A stretch of 64,000 nt of DNA. It comes from Chromohalobacter moromii (GTDB lineage Bacteria; Pseudomonadota; Gammaproteobacteria; Pseudomonadales; Halomonadaceae). The translations under genes and the position numbers were made by a program. Position 1 is the stretch's first letter, and every line of letters starts with the position of its first letter. The notes under the pieces are model-generated. The model saw only the letters and a program-made list of their open reading frames with translations. It was not told where the DNA came from and searched no databases. Shown here one piece after another: positions 1 through 8,312 of this stretch. The stretch spans positions 248,001-312,000 of the forward strand of contig NZ_JAHXDI010000003.1 of assembly GCF_023091865.1 (NCBI RefSeq). Reading direction: 5' to 3'.

Positions 1-1
1 C

Positions 2-958
2 TCGTCGCTGATCGCCGTGCTCTACCACCTGAAGATCATGCAGTGGGTCATCCGCCTGCTGGGGGGCGCGCTCCAGCGCGTACTGGGTACCTCACGCACT
101 GAATCGATGTCGGCCACGGCGAACATCTTCGTCGGACAGACCGAAGCCCCCTTGGTCGTACGCCCCTTCATCGCCTCCATGACGCGCTCGGAGCTATTTG
201 CAGTCATGTGCGGCGGGCTGGCCTCGGTGGCAGGGTCGGTGCTGGCAGGATATGCGAGTCTGGGCATCCCCATGGAATACCTGATCGCGGCGTCCTTCAT
301 GGCGGCGCCGGGTGGGCTGCTCTTCGCCAAACTGTTGATGCCGGAAACCGAAACGCCCGATGACAGTATCTCCCGCGCCGAAGAAAAGATCGAAGCGGAT
401 GACAAGCCCGCCAACGTGCTCGATGCCGCCGCCACCGGTGCTACCTCAGGCATGATGCTGGCGGCCAACGTCGGCGCCATGCTGCTGGCATTCATCGGCT
501 TGATCGCGCTGATCAACGGCATTCTCGGCGGCGTGGGCGGCTGGTTCGGCATGGACTCGCTGAGCCTGGAGATGATTCTCGGCTGGCTCTTCGCGCCGCT
601 GGCCTTCCTGCTCGGCATTCCCTGGAGCGAAGCCACGCTCGCCGGCTCGTTCATCGGCCAGAAGATCGTCGTCAACGAGTTCGTCGCCTTCATCAACCTG
701 GCGCCGTATATCTCCGGCGATACCGTGGTGGCCGCCACCGGCGAGGCCATGTCCAAGCACACCGCCGCCGTACTGTCCTTCGCGCTTTGCGGCTTCGCCA
801 ACTTGTCCTCGATCGCCATTCTCCTCGGCGGGCTCGGCCTCATGGCGCCCAATCGCCGCCAGGAAATCGCCCGCTACGGCCTCAAGGCCGTGCTCGCCGG
901 GACACTGTCCAATCTGATGTCGGCCACCATTGCAGGGCTTTTCATTAGCTTGGCGTAA
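2..958 (+). CDS. nupC: NupC-family nucleoside transporter (5' partial)
   Basis: C-terminal part of a concentrative (CNT/NupC) nucleoside transporter of the inner membrane. The frame is open to the left window edge (codons for [10 protein letters not shown] precede the first GTG), so the true start lies upstream. About 318 residues are visible, against roughly 400 for the family. Family features seen are the stretch [15 protein letters not shown], the hydrophobic segments, and [10 protein letters not shown] with the later [11 protein letters not shown], which form the nucleoside and cation binding core. The tsx porin follows 54 bp downstream on the same strand, so the two genes together make an outer- plus inner-membrane nucleoside uptake route. 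The family is clear, but substrate preference cannot be read from this fragment. Confidence 0.88.
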   Translation, partial: SSLIAVLYHLKIMQWVIRLLGGALQRVLGTSRTESMSATANIFVGQTEAPLVVRPFIASMTRSELFAVMCGGLASVAGSVLAGYASLGIPMEYLIAASFMAAPGGLLFAKLLMPETETPDDSISRAEEKIEADDKPANVLDAAATGATSGMMLAANVGAMLLAFIGLIALINGILGGVGGWFGMDSLSLEMILGWLFAPLAFLLGIPWSEATLAGSFIGQKIVVNEFVAFINLAPYISGDTVVAATGEAMSKHTAAVLSFALCGFANLSSIAILLGGLGLMAPNRRQEIARYGLKAVLAGTLSNLMSATIAGLFISLA

Positions 959-1012
959 CGCTGAACGTATCTCGACCACAACGTACAAAACGTAACGATG
1001 GGAAGAATGACC

Positions 1013-1867
1013 ATGAACAAGATCACAATAAGCAAGTGGGTTGGGGCGTCGTGCTTTGCCACGATGGTAGGTGCTACTCCGGCCATGGCGGCGGATTATT
1101 CAGAGGGCATTCACGAAGACGACAACCTCTGGTTGACCTTCAATCTGATGCACAGCGAGGACAACCGCCTGCCTTTTCGTAACGCTCAGGATACCTACGT
1201 CGAGATGGAATTCGGCGGGCGCTCGGGCATCGTCGACCTCTACGGTTATGTCGACATGTTCGATGCCCTCGACGACGGTAGCGACGATCAGAGCGGCGGC
1301 GACAACGTGTTCATCAAGCTCGCGCCGCGCTTCTCGCTGGACGCCATGAGCGGTCGCGATCTCTCCGTGGGTCCGGTCAAGGAATGGTACATCGCCACCG
1401 TGACGACGATCGGCGACAACGGCCCTGGCGGCGGTCTGTGGGAGCACTATGTCGGCCTGGGGTCGGACGTCGAAGTGCCCTGGTTCGGCGAAATCGGCCT
1501 CAACCTCACCGCACGCTACGTGCGTGAGAACTACGGCGGTCCGGATGAGAGCTCATGGGACGGTTTCATGGCCTCTACCAACTGGTTCAAGCCGTTCTAC
1601 ACCTTCTCCAATGGCAGCTATTTTTCCTACCAGGGATATATCGACTATAAATTCGGCGCGGATACCGTCGCCGAACAGGCGGGACGCAGCAGCAACAGTC
1701 TGGAGTGGTTCAACGGCCTGTATTACCACACCGACCGTTTTGCCATCGGCTATGGCCTGAAGCTCTACAACAACATGGCCTTCTATCGCGACGACACCGA
1801 TGCCTCCGGCGTCCGCCAGGACACCTCAGGCCCGGGTCATTACTTCAGCATCAACTACAAGTTCTGA
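1013..1867 (+). CDS. tsx: Tsx-like nucleoside-specific outer-membrane channel
   Basis: Outer-membrane beta-barrel of the Tsx (nucleoside-specific channel-forming) family. A signal peptide of about 20 residues ends in ATPAMAA, and a barrel with many aromatic residues closes with the terminal phenylalanine (SINYKF) typical of Bam substrates. Three in-frame ATGs exist (998, 1007, 1013). The third is chosen because GGAAGA at 1001-1006 sits about 6 bases before it and directly abuts the second. The gene lies just downstream of the nupC-like gene, so nucleosides crossing the outer membrane here would be taken up by that symporter. Confident on family; co-transcription is inferred from spacing. Confidence 0.85.
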   Translation: MNKITISKWVGASCFATMVGATPAMAADYSEGIHEDDNLWLTFNLMHSEDNRLPFRNAQDTYVEMEFGGRSGIVDLYGYVDMFDALDDGSDDQSGGDNVFIKLAPRFSLDAMSGRDLSVGPVKEWYIATVTTIGDNGPGGGLWEHYVGLGSDVEVPWFGEIGLNLTARYVRENYGGPDESSWDGFMASTNWFKPFYTFSNGSYFSYQGYIDYKFGADTVAEQAGRSSNSLEWFNGLYYHTDRFAIGYGLKLYNNMAFYRDDTDASGVRQDTSGPGHYFSINYKF

Positions 1868-1967
1868 CGCATTCGCGTGTCCGCCACCTCCGGCGGGCAC
1901 GCATCATCCACCAGCGCCATCCGTCGAGGCGCGCATGCAACGCACAAGGCGTGGCGGAACGTCCGGC

Positions 1968-2285
1968 TTACCAGCCGGCAGGCGCCCCGAGATCACGGCT
2001 GTTGTCGGAAAGGATCTCCAACCAGCTACGCTCGTCATCGGCTTGATCGGCGTCACCGGCATCCGCGTTGACGGCGCGCTGGCTGTCCGCCATGGCGACA
2101 CTCATGCCAGCGTCGCGATAGCCTGTAGCGTCAGCGTGGCGCACGCCCGATTCAGCCGTGGTTTGAGAGGCCAGTTGCAGCGGCTCGTGATTAACCGCGG
2201 CAGCTTGTTGGGAAGCCGTGCTGGCTTGAGCAGCTAGCGGCAGGAAAGCGGCCAGTAGTGCGATAGCAGTGATTGAACGTGCCAT
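1968..2285 (-). CDS. Small secreted protein of unknown function
   Basis: A 105-residue protein that starts with a good signal peptide (MARSITAIALLAAFLPLAAQA) and continues as a hydrophilic Ala/Asp-rich chain ending SRDLGAPAGW. I do not recognise a domain. The start at 2285 is chosen because AAGGAGA lies 7 bases upstream; a longer frame to 2321 lacks such a site. A 7-bp inverted repeat (TGTCGTG / CACGACA, 2299-2305 and 2312-2318) lies in the leader just before the ribosome binding site. Probably a monocistronic periplasmic protein; the function is unknown. Confidence 0.6.
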   Translation of the reverse strand: MARSITAIALLAAFLPLAAQASTASQQAAAVNHEPLQLASQTTAESGVRHADATGYRDAGMSVAMADSQRAVNADAGDADQADDERSWLEILSDNSRDLGAPAGW

Positions 2286-2394
2286 GGGAATGTCTCCTTG
2301 TCGTGAATGAACACGACACATTCTATTAGCCCGCTAAACATTATCCTACTATAGTCTTACTATCGCACTTATAGCTTTAATCTATCGCTTGGAT

Positions 2395-2429
2395 AGAAAA
2401 TATCATGGCTCAAGCCAGTAACTTGAGCC
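2395..2429 (-). terminator. Probable terminator of the SMR pair
   Basis: Perfect 8-bp inverted repeat GGCTCAAG (2407-2414) and CTTGAGCC (2422-2429), with a 7-base loop. It straddles the stop codon of the second SMR gene and is followed, in minus-strand sense, by the T-rich run ATATTTTCTAT. This is an intrinsic-terminator layout. Confidence 0.5.
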
Positions 2430-2730
2430 CCACTACACCCAAGACAATCAGTGCGGTAAAGGCGATTCGTAGGGGATGGTGTGACTCTCCCCAGTATAGC
2501 ATCCCCAGCAACGTACCGCAGACGGTGCCGATGCCGGTGAACACGGCATAGGCGATACCCAGGTCGATGCCACGCAACGCCAAGGCCAGAAACCCAAGCG
2601 CCGTGCCGAACCCCAGTGTCATGAGCAAGCCACCGGCAAGCGTCTGGCCTCGACTTACCCGCGCGAAACCGACGACCCCGACGACTTCGAAAATACCCGC
2701 GCCCAATAAGGCTAACCAATGCCAGGTCAT
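2410..2730 (-). CDS. ykkD: SMR transporter subunit, YkkD-like
   Basis: A 106-residue four-helix small multidrug resistance protein. The essential membrane glutamate is in AGIFEVVGVV (residue 15), and the conserved AYAVFTGIGTVCGTLLGM follows. By memory of the sequences it is closer to Bacillus YkkD than to EmrE. The start at 2730 overlaps the stop of the preceding SMR gene by 4 bases (ATGA), so the two are translationally coupled and likely form a heterodimer. YkkCD-type pairs export guanidinium or cationic drugs. No guanidine riboswitch was seen; control is more likely by the divergent TetR. Substrate is uncertain. Confidence 0.8.
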   Translation of the reverse strand: MTWHWLALLGAGIFEVVGVVGFARVSRGQTLAGGLLMTLGFGTALGFLALALRGIDLGIAYAVFTGIGTVCGTLLGMLYWGESHHPLRIAFTALIVLGVVGLKLLA

Positions 2731-3104
2731 GACGACGCTCCTTCCCGTGAGGCATCGGTACGGGATGCCGATGTCTGCGTGGCGGGTTTGCCGCTGAATT
2801 GATGCAGGCCGATGACGCCCACCAGGATCACCCCGATACAGCCCAGCGAAGGCCAGGAGAAGTGTGTCCCGAACAGCCAGGCATCGGCTATCACCGTGCC
2901 CGCCGCGCCCAGGCCCACGAAGACCGTGTATACGGTACTGGCGGGTAAAAAGCGCACGGCACGTACCGCCAGCAGTAAGCTCATGGCGGCCACGATCACG
3001 GTCGCCAACCACTCGAGAGGGCTACTGGCGAGTTTCAATCCCGTCGCCCAACCGACTTCGGCCAGCGCCGCCAGCGGCAGGATCAACCAACGCATCGTCA
3101 TCAT
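2727..3104 (-). CDS. ykkC: SMR transporter subunit, YkkC-like
   Basis: A 125-residue small multidrug resistance protein with a hydrophilic tail of about 20 residues. The glutamate-containing first helix (ALAEVGWATGLKL) and the STVYTVFVGLGAAGTV segment match the YkkC/SugE branch. It is the first gene of a coupled pair with the YkkD-like subunit. The start is ambiguous among closely spaced ATGs at 3104, 3101 and 3095, all just downstream of AGGAGG; 3104 is listed but 3101 has better spacing. Transcribed away from the TetR gene across a 159-bp gap holding a palindromic operator. Confidence 0.8.
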   Translation of the reverse strand: MMTMRWLILPLAALAEVGWATGLKLASSPLEWLATVIVAAMSLLLAVRAVRFLPASTVYTVFVGLGAAGTVIADAWLFGTHFSWPSLGCIGVILVGVIGLHQFSGKPATQTSASRTDASREGASS

Positions 3105-3167
3105 TTCCTCCTCGATCGCCGACGCCTCGCGTCTTCCGGGGCAACACCGTGTGGCGCCACATAACTA

Positions 3168-3183
3168 ACTAACGGTCGTTAGT
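3168..3183. promoter_or_regulatory. Palindromic TetR operator between ykkC and the TetR gene
   Basis: A perfect inverted repeat ACTAACG-GT-CGTTAGT (7-bp arms, 2-base centre) lies in the divergent intergenic region. Size and position are typical of a TetR-family operator. Assignment to the adjacent regulator is inference. Confidence 0.65.
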
Positions 3184-3263
3184 ATAGAGTTTGCGCCATG
3201 ACTTGGCAATCGCGTACCGGAGCCGCGATCATATGAACCTTCACGCAGGCTCAGGGACTTTTC

Positions 3264-3842
3264 GTGCATACCCGAGACAAACTCAAACAAACCGCCCTCG
3301 CCCTGTTCGCCCAGCACGGCTACGAAGGCACAAGCCTGGCGCAAATCGCCGCCGAAACGGGCATCAAGAAGCCATCCATCTACAACCACTTTCCCAACAA
3401 GGCGTCGCTCTTCCTGGCGATCTTCGAAGAGGTCGAAAGCGGCATCGTCACGCTCATCGACGACAGCCTGACACGTTCCCACGACTTGCCCACGCGTGAA
3501 CGCCTAGAGCGACTCATCCGCTCGTGTGCCACCTTCATACGTCGCGAACACCAGGGCGTTTTCTACAAGCGCTACCTGCTCTTTCCGCCCACGGACGTGG
3601 CGACCCAGGTCGCCGCTATTTCGAATGACAACGAGCGACGCATCAACGCCCATCTGCACGTACTGTTCGAGAATGGCCGCCAAGCTGGCGAGCTACGCGC
3701 GCTGCCCGAAGCGCAGTTCATCGCCGCCTTCTACTGCCTGATGGATGGCTTGTTCGCCGAGAACTTCTATTACGACGCCGATACGTTCGAACGACGTCTG
3801 GAGGGAGCCTGGGCCGTCTTCTGGGCGGGATTGGAAGCCTGA
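3264..3842 (+). CDS. TetR/AcrR-family regulator of the SMR pair
   Basis: A 192-residue TetR/AcrR repressor. The N-terminal helix-turn-helix is clear (ALFAQHGYEGTSLAQIAAE, then IKKPSIYNHFPNKASLFLAI); the C-terminal ligand domain is not diagnostic. GTG start at 3264, with AGGGA at 3253-3257 six bases upstream. It is divergent from the ykkCD-like pair with the palindrome at 3168-3183 between them, so it probably represses the exporters and itself in the absence of a cationic ligand. Confidence 0.8.
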   Translation: MHTRDKLKQTALALFAQHGYEGTSLAQIAAETGIKKPSIYNHFPNKASLFLAIFEEVESGIVTLIDDSLTRSHDLPTRERLERLIRSCATFIRREHQGVFYKRYLLFPPTDVATQVAAISNDNERRINAHLHVLFENGRQAGELRALPEAQFIAAFYCLMDGLFAENFYYDADTFERRLEGAWAVFWAGLEA

Positions 3843-3851
3843 GCGTTTTGC

Positions 3852-4829
3852 TCAGTAGGACGAGGGCCAGGCCCGCGCCGCCATGCGCCGAATGAAGGCA
3901 GTCGTGGCCTCGGGCCGCATGATGGGCAGCATGTGCCCCGCTTCAGGCTTCACATGCACGAATATCTCGGGACGCTGACGCTGCAGCGTTTCGATATGCA
4001 ACGCGGGGTCGAGAATACGATCGTGAGCACCGAACATGACGCCTAGCGGCACTCCCAGCGCCGCATAGCGAGGCACCTGTCGAGGCAAGTCGTGCTCGAG
4101 CATGGCCAGGTCAGTGGAGGCCGCATGGAAGGCCTGGGGACGTAACGCCAGCAGCCCGCCACCGCAGGTGGCGTAATCCGCAGGCACCGCCTCCGGTGCG
4201 AACACCTGCGCCAATGCTTGCCGCGAGGTCACGCGTGTCAGGGGAATGGCGAGTGTCTCGGCCATCCAGCGCCGCCAGCGGGGCGAGCGAATCGCCAATA
4301 GACGCATCGCCGGCGGCACATCTGACACCTGCGCGACCAGTGGCGCGAGCAATGCCAGCCCCGCAACCTCCTTGGGATACTCCAGCGCCAGCGTCAGGGC
4401 CACCGCACCGCCCATCGAATGCCCCACCACAAGGGGCCGCTCGACGCCCAATGCCTGCCATGCCTCGTATAACGCCTGAGCCTGACAAGCCAAATGAGCG
4501 TGCCGGTCGTCGGTGGGAGCGGAATATCCCGCCCCCGGCCTATCGATGGCGATGACGCGGAAATCATGGCTCAGTGCCTGAGTCACCGCATAGGTGAAAT
4601 GCTGCAGCTGACCGCCCAGGCCATGGATCATGACCAGCGGCGGCCCCTGACCGACATCGACGTAATGCAAGCGCCCACTGGATGTGTCGATGAAGCTGCC
4701 GCGCGGCGGTAATCGTGCTTCGGCCTCGCGGGCCAGGTCACGCGTCATGCGGCGCAGCCCCCAGAGGCACACCGCGACAAACAACACACTGAGAAACATG
4801 AACCAGATCATGATCAGCATCATGACCAC
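3852..4829 (-). CDS. Alpha/beta hydrolase, membrane-anchored
   Basis: A 325-residue alpha/beta-hydrolase-fold protein with an N-terminal membrane anchor (about residues 3-24). The oxyanion region HGLGGQ, the nucleophile elbow GHSMGG (Ser), the Asp in GAHDRI and the His in EAGHMLP make a full catalytic triad. Substrate is unknown; esterase or lipase-like activity is plausible. The listed start is a GTG; ATG at 4823, two codons downstream, is an equal candidate, since no strong ribosome site distinguishes them. It lies 13 bp behind the methyltransferase-like gene on the same strand and may be co-transcribed with it. Confidence 0.75.
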   Translation of the reverse strand: MVMMLIMIWFMFLSVLFVAVCLWGLRRMTRDLAREAEARLPPRGSFIDTSSGRLHYVDVGQGPPLVMIHGLGGQLQHFTYAVTQALSHDFRVIAIDRPGAGYSAPTDDRHAHLACQAQALYEAWQALGVERPLVVGHSMGGAVALTLALEYPKEVAGLALLAPLVAQVSDVPPAMRLLAIRSPRWRRWMAETLAIPLTRVTSRQALAQVFAPEAVPADYATCGGGLLALRPQAFHAASTDLAMLEHDLPRQVPRYAALGVPLGVMFGAHDRILDPALHIETLQRQRPEIFVHVKPEAGHMLPIMRPEATTAFIRRMAARAWPSSY

Positions 4830-4842
4830 CCAACGACGCGGT

Positions 4843-5532
4843 TCACGATCTTGCCTCCGGTTTCTGAAAGGCCTGGTAGCAGTGCTGATTGCGCTCTAGC
4901 GCGATCAGGCTGTGCTGGTCGAGCCCGGGAATCGCGCGCGGGTACAACGCATCCAGCGCCGTCACGGCATCAGGCGGCACGGTGTTGTAGGGCGGGATAT
5001 CGTTCCAGCCCAGCAGGAGCTGTCCGCCGGGCCGCAGGCAGGCCACCGTCGAAGCAAAGGCCGTATCGATATCGCCAGGAGCATCCAATCCCCAGCCCAG
5101 CACACCGTTACACACCACGGCATCCAGACTTTCGGGCGGCAAATGCGCTGCCAACGCGTTCATGTCAGCGACGATATGGCGCTCAGCGCCGAAGGCTGAC
5201 TTGACAGGATCGACATCCAAGGTGGTCACGCGACTCGCGGGAAATAAATCGGGATAATCGCGCGTGTACCAAGCGCAGCCGACAAGCAACACATGGCCGA
5301 CACCGACTTCCCTGGCCAGCGCCGGAAGGATCACCTTCTCCAGCAACTGACGATCGCCATAGCGGTAGCCAACGCGCCACCCCAAAGTGTCGAAGACCCC
5401 CAACACACGTGCCATGGCGCGATATGCTTGCAATCTCGCGGGCATCCGCGTCTCCCGGTATCGCGCCCGTGCGGCGCTAGCGCCTTTAGCGTTGCCTACG
5501 GTCGGTGCACCTGTCAACGCGGTCGTCGTCAT
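4843..5532 (-). CDS. Class I SAM-dependent methyltransferase-like protein
   Basis: A 229-residue protein with a Rossmann methyltransferase pattern: motif I-like VLLVGCAWYTRDYPDLF, an acidic strand end at TTLDVDP, and the post-motif SLDAVVCNGVLGWGLD followed by LRPGGQLLLGW. The substrate is not recognisable. The 5' end overlaps the 3' end of the truncated sensor kinase by 47 bases, and the ribosome site is weak, so an internal start near 5445 (MPARLQAY) is possible. It shares a strand and a short gap with the hydrolase gene downstream. Confidence 0.65.
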   Translation of the reverse strand: MTTTALTGAPTVGNAKGASAARARYRETRMPARLQAYRAMARVLGVFDTLGWRVGYRYGDRQLLEKVILPALAREVGVGHVLLVGCAWYTRDYPDLFPASRVTTLDVDPVKSAFGAERHIVADMNALAAHLPPESLDAVVCNGVLGWGLDAPGDIDTAFASTVACLRPGGQLLLGWNDIPPYNTVPPDAVTALDALYPRAIPGLDQHSLIALERNQHCYQAFQKPEARS

Positions 5533-6205
5533 CCGCTGGCAAGCTCAACCAGAAGGCGTTGACGGTCGCATCGCTTTCGCACCAGGCCTCGCCCCCGTGC
5601 AACTGAGCCACGGACCGCACGATCGCCAGCCCCAGGCCACCGGTGCCCACCGGCCGCAGGCCACGCCGTACGACGATCCAGCCCAGCCCGCAGGCCAGCA
5701 CCGCGCCCGCCCCCATGGCGAGCCACAGCCGCAACCGATAGGCCGCCAGCATCCGTTCGCGCTCATCGAGCGTCTTGCCAGCTACCAGGGTCAGGTGGCG
5801 CCCGTCATGCTCGAAGGTGCGCCAGGCCAGACGCGTCGACTCGGCGGCAGGATGCGCCCCGAGTCGACCCTCCGGCGCCGGTGGCAGCTCGGGCACCGGC
5901 AGGCCCGGCGGATTGACCTCGATCAGCGGCACGCCGTGAGAATCGAGCATCCACAGCAGACTCTCGCGATTGCCCAGCATGTTGGCGTAGAGCAGCGGCC
6001 GGCGGCGCAACGCCGCGATGCTCTCGCCGTCGTCCAGAAGCGCTTCCATGCGCTCGAGACGGCCCTGCAGCATCTGGTCATCACGCCAGGCAATCTGTTG
6101 GCCCAGGGCATGGTAGAGATAGGCGCCCAGGCCGCCGAGCAGCACCAGGCTCACCAGAGCGAACAGCAGCGACAAGCGCATCGAGAGGGAGGCCGGCGCG
6201 CGCAT
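5486..6205 (-). CDS. Sensor histidine kinase with deleted catalytic core (HprS/CusS-like remnant)
   Basis: A 239-residue open frame that keeps both membrane segments (about residues 9-30 and 159-179) and the periplasmic sensor region of a CusS/HprS-type kinase. Residues 182-186 (GLRPV), where the HAMP linker normally begins, run straight into the ATP-domain G2 box GTGGLGLAIVRS. HAMP, the phosphoaccepting HisKA helix and the N, G1 and F boxes are all missing, so about half of a normal 450-480 residue kinase is gone without loss of frame. CCGGTGG occurs twice at the junction (around 5638-5652), consistent with deletion between short repeats. It cannot be an active kinase. It starts by a 1-base TAATG overlap with the response regulator. 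Confidence 0.8.
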   Translation of the reverse strand: MRAPASLSMRLSLLFALVSLVLLGGLGAYLYHALGQQIAWRDDQMLQGRLERMEALLDDGESIAALRRRPLLYANMLGNRESLLWMLDSHGVPLIEVNPPGLPVPELPPAPEGRLGAHPAAESTRLAWRTFEHDGRHLTLVAGKTLDERERMLAAYRLRLWLAMGAGAVLACGLGWIVVRRGLRPVGTGGLGLAIVRSVAQLHGGEAWCESDATVNAFWLSLPADDDDRVDRCTDRRQR

Positions 6206-6876
6206 TAGCCGCGATCCTCCAGCACGTAGCCCATGCCACGCTCGGTGTGAATCAGTCGACGCGTGAAGGGATCGTCCACTTTGGCCCGCAGTCGACGCAT
6301 GGCCACTTCCACCACATTAGTGTCACTATCGAAGTTCATGCCCCATACCTCGGCGGCGATCAAGGTCCGCGACAACACCTCGCCCTCCCGCTCGAGCAGC
6401 AGTTGCAGCAGCGCGAACTCCTTATTGGTCAGCGCCAGCCGCGTCTCGCCCCGTGTGACCCGACGTTTCAGCACGTCCATGTGCAGCTCGGCCACCTGGA
6501 AGCGTTCCCGCTCACGCAGCGGGCCACGACGCAGCAGCGTCTTCACCCGGGCCAGCAGCTCGACGAAAGAAAAAGGTTTGACCAGATAGTCGTCGGCGCC
6601 CAGCTCCAACCCCTTGACCCGGTATTCCACGGCGTCCCGAGCGGTCAGGAACAACACCGGCACCTGGCTGCGGCGCCGGATCAGCCGCAGCAGCTCCCAG
6701 CCGTCGAGCCCCGGCAGCATGACGTCGAGGATGATCAGCTCGAAGTCGGCCTCCTCGATCAGGTGCCGGCCGTCCAGCCCGTTCCGGGCCACCTCGACCC
6801 GATACCCGGCCTCACCCAACCCCCTGGTCAGGTAGTCGGCGGTCTTGCTCTCGTCTTCCACCAGCAGGATGCGCAT
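6205..6876 (-). CDS. hprR: OmpR-family response regulator, HprR/CusR-like
   Basis: Response regulator of the heavy-metal/HprR (YedW) branch. The receiver has acidic pocket EDE, phosphoacceptor Asp in [14 protein letters not shown] and switch Lys in [10 protein letters not shown]. The winged helix ends [10 protein letters not shown]. Start at 6876 gives MRILLVEDE, the family N-terminus; the longer frame to 6906 adds ten non-conserved residues. Divergent from a periplasmic HIU hydrolase gene, with an HprR-type box between them, the same arrangement as E. coli hprRS-hiuH. The partner kinase gene downstream has lost its core, so phosphorylation must come from elsewhere, or the regulator acts without it. 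Confidence 0.85.
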   Translation of the reverse strand: MRILLVEDESKTADYLTRGLGEAGYRVEVARNGLDGRHLIEEADFELIILDVMLPGLDGWELLRLIRRRSQVPVLFLTARDAVEYRVKGLELGADDYLVKPFSFVELLARVKTLLRRGPLRERERFQVAELHMDVLKRRVTRGETRLALTNKEFALLQLLLEREGEVLSRTLIAAEVWGMNFDSDTNVVEVAMRRLRAKVDDPFTRRLIHTERGMGYVLEDRG

Positions 6877-6934
6877 GGAGCATGCCCTTTCGATCAATGA
6901 CGCCACAGGCTAGCCCGTCGCGCGCGGACTGCCC

Positions 6935-6950
6935 ATTACAAAGTCGTAAT
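6935..6950. promoter_or_regulatory. HprR/CusR-type box
   Basis: ATTAC-AAAGTC-GTAAT, 5-bp arms separated by 6 bases, preceded by C. This matches the known E. coli HprR box pattern CATTAC-N6-GTAATG found before hiuH. It lies between the regulator (start 6876) and the HIU hydrolase (start 7020). Confidence 0.7.
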
Positions 6951-7019
6951 CCTGCCGTCAGGCAGGCGACGGCAAAGCACTGCCAAGATGCCACCTCCAT
7001 CACGACAGGAGGTCTACCC

Positions 7020-7427
7020 ATGCGCCTATCCCGCACGCTGATCGCCGCCCTCGGCCTTTGCGCTGCCGCCCCGGCCCTGGCTGCCGACAACCCGCTGAGC
7101 GTGCACGTGCTCAACATCCAGTCCGGCCAGCCGTCGCCGGGCGTCGAGGTTCAGCTCGAGAAGCGCACCGAGAGCGGCTGGGAGTCGCTGGCCACCGGGG
7201 TCACGGCAGAATCCGGCCGCATCTCGGCGCTCTACCCCGACGACCAAGCTTTCACACCGGGCATCTATCGCGTGACCTTCGAAACCGGTGAGTGGTTCGC
7301 CGAACACGATACCCAAACCTTCTTCCCCGAGATTCCGGTGCCCTTCGAGGTGACCGATACCTCGCAGCACTACCATATCCCGCTGTTGCTGAGCCCCTAC
7401 GGTTACTCTACCTACCGCGGCAGCTAA
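7020..7427 (+). CDS. hiuH: Periplasmic 5-hydroxyisourate hydrolase (HiuH/YedX type)
   Basis: A transthyretin-like 5-hydroxyisourate hydrolase of 135 residues with a signal peptide (about residues 1-22, ending APALAA). Family motifs are VHVLNIQSGQPSPGV, the His-rich HYHIPLLLSPYGYSTY and the C-terminal YRGS. It converts HIU, the product of urate oxidation, to OHCU, here in the periplasm. Start at 7020 follows AGGAGGT at good spacing. A second, cytoplasmic copy lies at 31096-31452. The upstream HprR-type box links this copy to oxidative or metal stress control rather than to the purine cluster. Confidence 0.88.
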   Translation: MRLSRTLIAALGLCAAAPALAADNPLSVHVLNIQSGQPSPGVEVQLEKRTESGWESLATGVTAESGRISALYPDDQAFTPGIYRVTFETGEWFAEHDTQTFFPEIPVPFEVTDTSQHYHIPLLLSPYGYSTYRGS

Positions 7428-7451
7428 CGCCGCCTCGGCCCGCCAAAAGCA

Positions 7452-7482
7452 AGAAGCCCCCGGCCTTGGCCGAGGGCTTCTC
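7452..7482. terminator. Hairpin terminator between hiuH and djlA
   Basis: Stem AGAAGCCC / GGGCTTCT around an inner CGGCC-TT-GGCCG hairpin, between convergent genes. On the minus strand the stem runs into a T-rich tract (TTCTTGCTTTT), so it may act in both directions. Confidence 0.6.
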
Positions 7483-7510
7483 TGCGTCCTGGACGAAGAT
7501 CGCTAAAAGC

Positions 7511-8287
7511 TCAGGCGTTCGCCTCGCGAGACTTCTTGATCAGATCGTAGGCGTTGGAGATTTCCTGGGTACGGGTCTCGGCCATTTCGCGCATGCTCTC
7601 GGGCAAGCCCTTGCCGGCGAGCTTGTCCGGGTGGTTCTGGCTCATCAGGCGGCGATAGGCCCGCTTGAGTTCGGCATCGCTGGCATCGGATTCCACACCG
7701 AGCACTCGGTAGGCATCGGTCAACGCCTGCTGCGATGTCGCGCCACCGCCCGCCTGCTGCTGACCGCCACGCAACATGGCCTCGATCTGCTCGATCTCAG
7801 CTTCGCTGCATCCCAGTCCGCGCGCCACGCGCAGCAGCATGTCATGCTCGGCGGGATGCAATTCGCCATCGGCGGCAATGGCCGAGAGCTGGACTTGCAG
7901 GAACACCTGCAACAGTGCGCGCTGCCCACCGGTCACGCGCCGCACCGTGGCCAGTTCGGCATCGAGGTCGAAGTCATCGGCTTTGCCGCGTTCGAAGGCC
8001 GCCTTCGCGCGCTCGCGCTGCTCTTCGTTCAAGCGTAAACGCTCAAAAAGCGCTTCGACGACACGCAGCTCGTCACCGCTGACGTGGCCATCCGCCTTGC
8101 AGACGCACCCCATGACCGCGAACGTCGAGTCGAGGAACTGGCCCTGCATTTGCGATAGCTTGGAGATGACCACACGGCGTACCAGACGCCGCGCGACCCA
8201 ATACCCCAATAAGGCACCGATAATCAGTCCCGGCAATTTACCGAACATGAAGCCGAGCCCGGCCCCAATCAAAATGGCGATCAGCAT
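7511..8287 (-). CDS. djlA: DnaJ-like membrane co-chaperone DjlA
   Basis: A 258-residue DjlA. An N-terminal glycine-rich membrane segment (MLIAILIGAGLGFMFG onward), a central TerB-like helical domain (DGHVSGDE and ADGELHPAEHDML), and a C-terminal J domain with the HPD motif (SQNHPDKL) that stimulates DnaK ATPase. Length and domain order are normal for the family. It lies 25 bp downstream of dxs on the same strand and could be the last gene of the xseB-ispA-dxs transcript. Confidence 0.9.
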   Translation of the reverse strand: MLIAILIGAGLGFMFGKLPGLIIGALLGYWVARRLVRRVVISKLSQMQGQFLDSTFAVMGCVCKADGHVSGDELRVVEALFERLRLNEEQRERAKAAFERGKADDFDLDAELATVRRVTGGQRALLQVFLQVQLSAIAADGELHPAEHDMLLRVARGLGCSEAEIEQIEAMLRGGQQQAGGGATSQQALTDAYRVLGVESDASDAELKRAYRRLMSQNHPDKLAGKGLPESMREMAETRTQEISNAYDLIKKSREANA

Positions 8288-8312
8288 GAAGTTTCCGTCT
8301 TGTCGCTAAATG

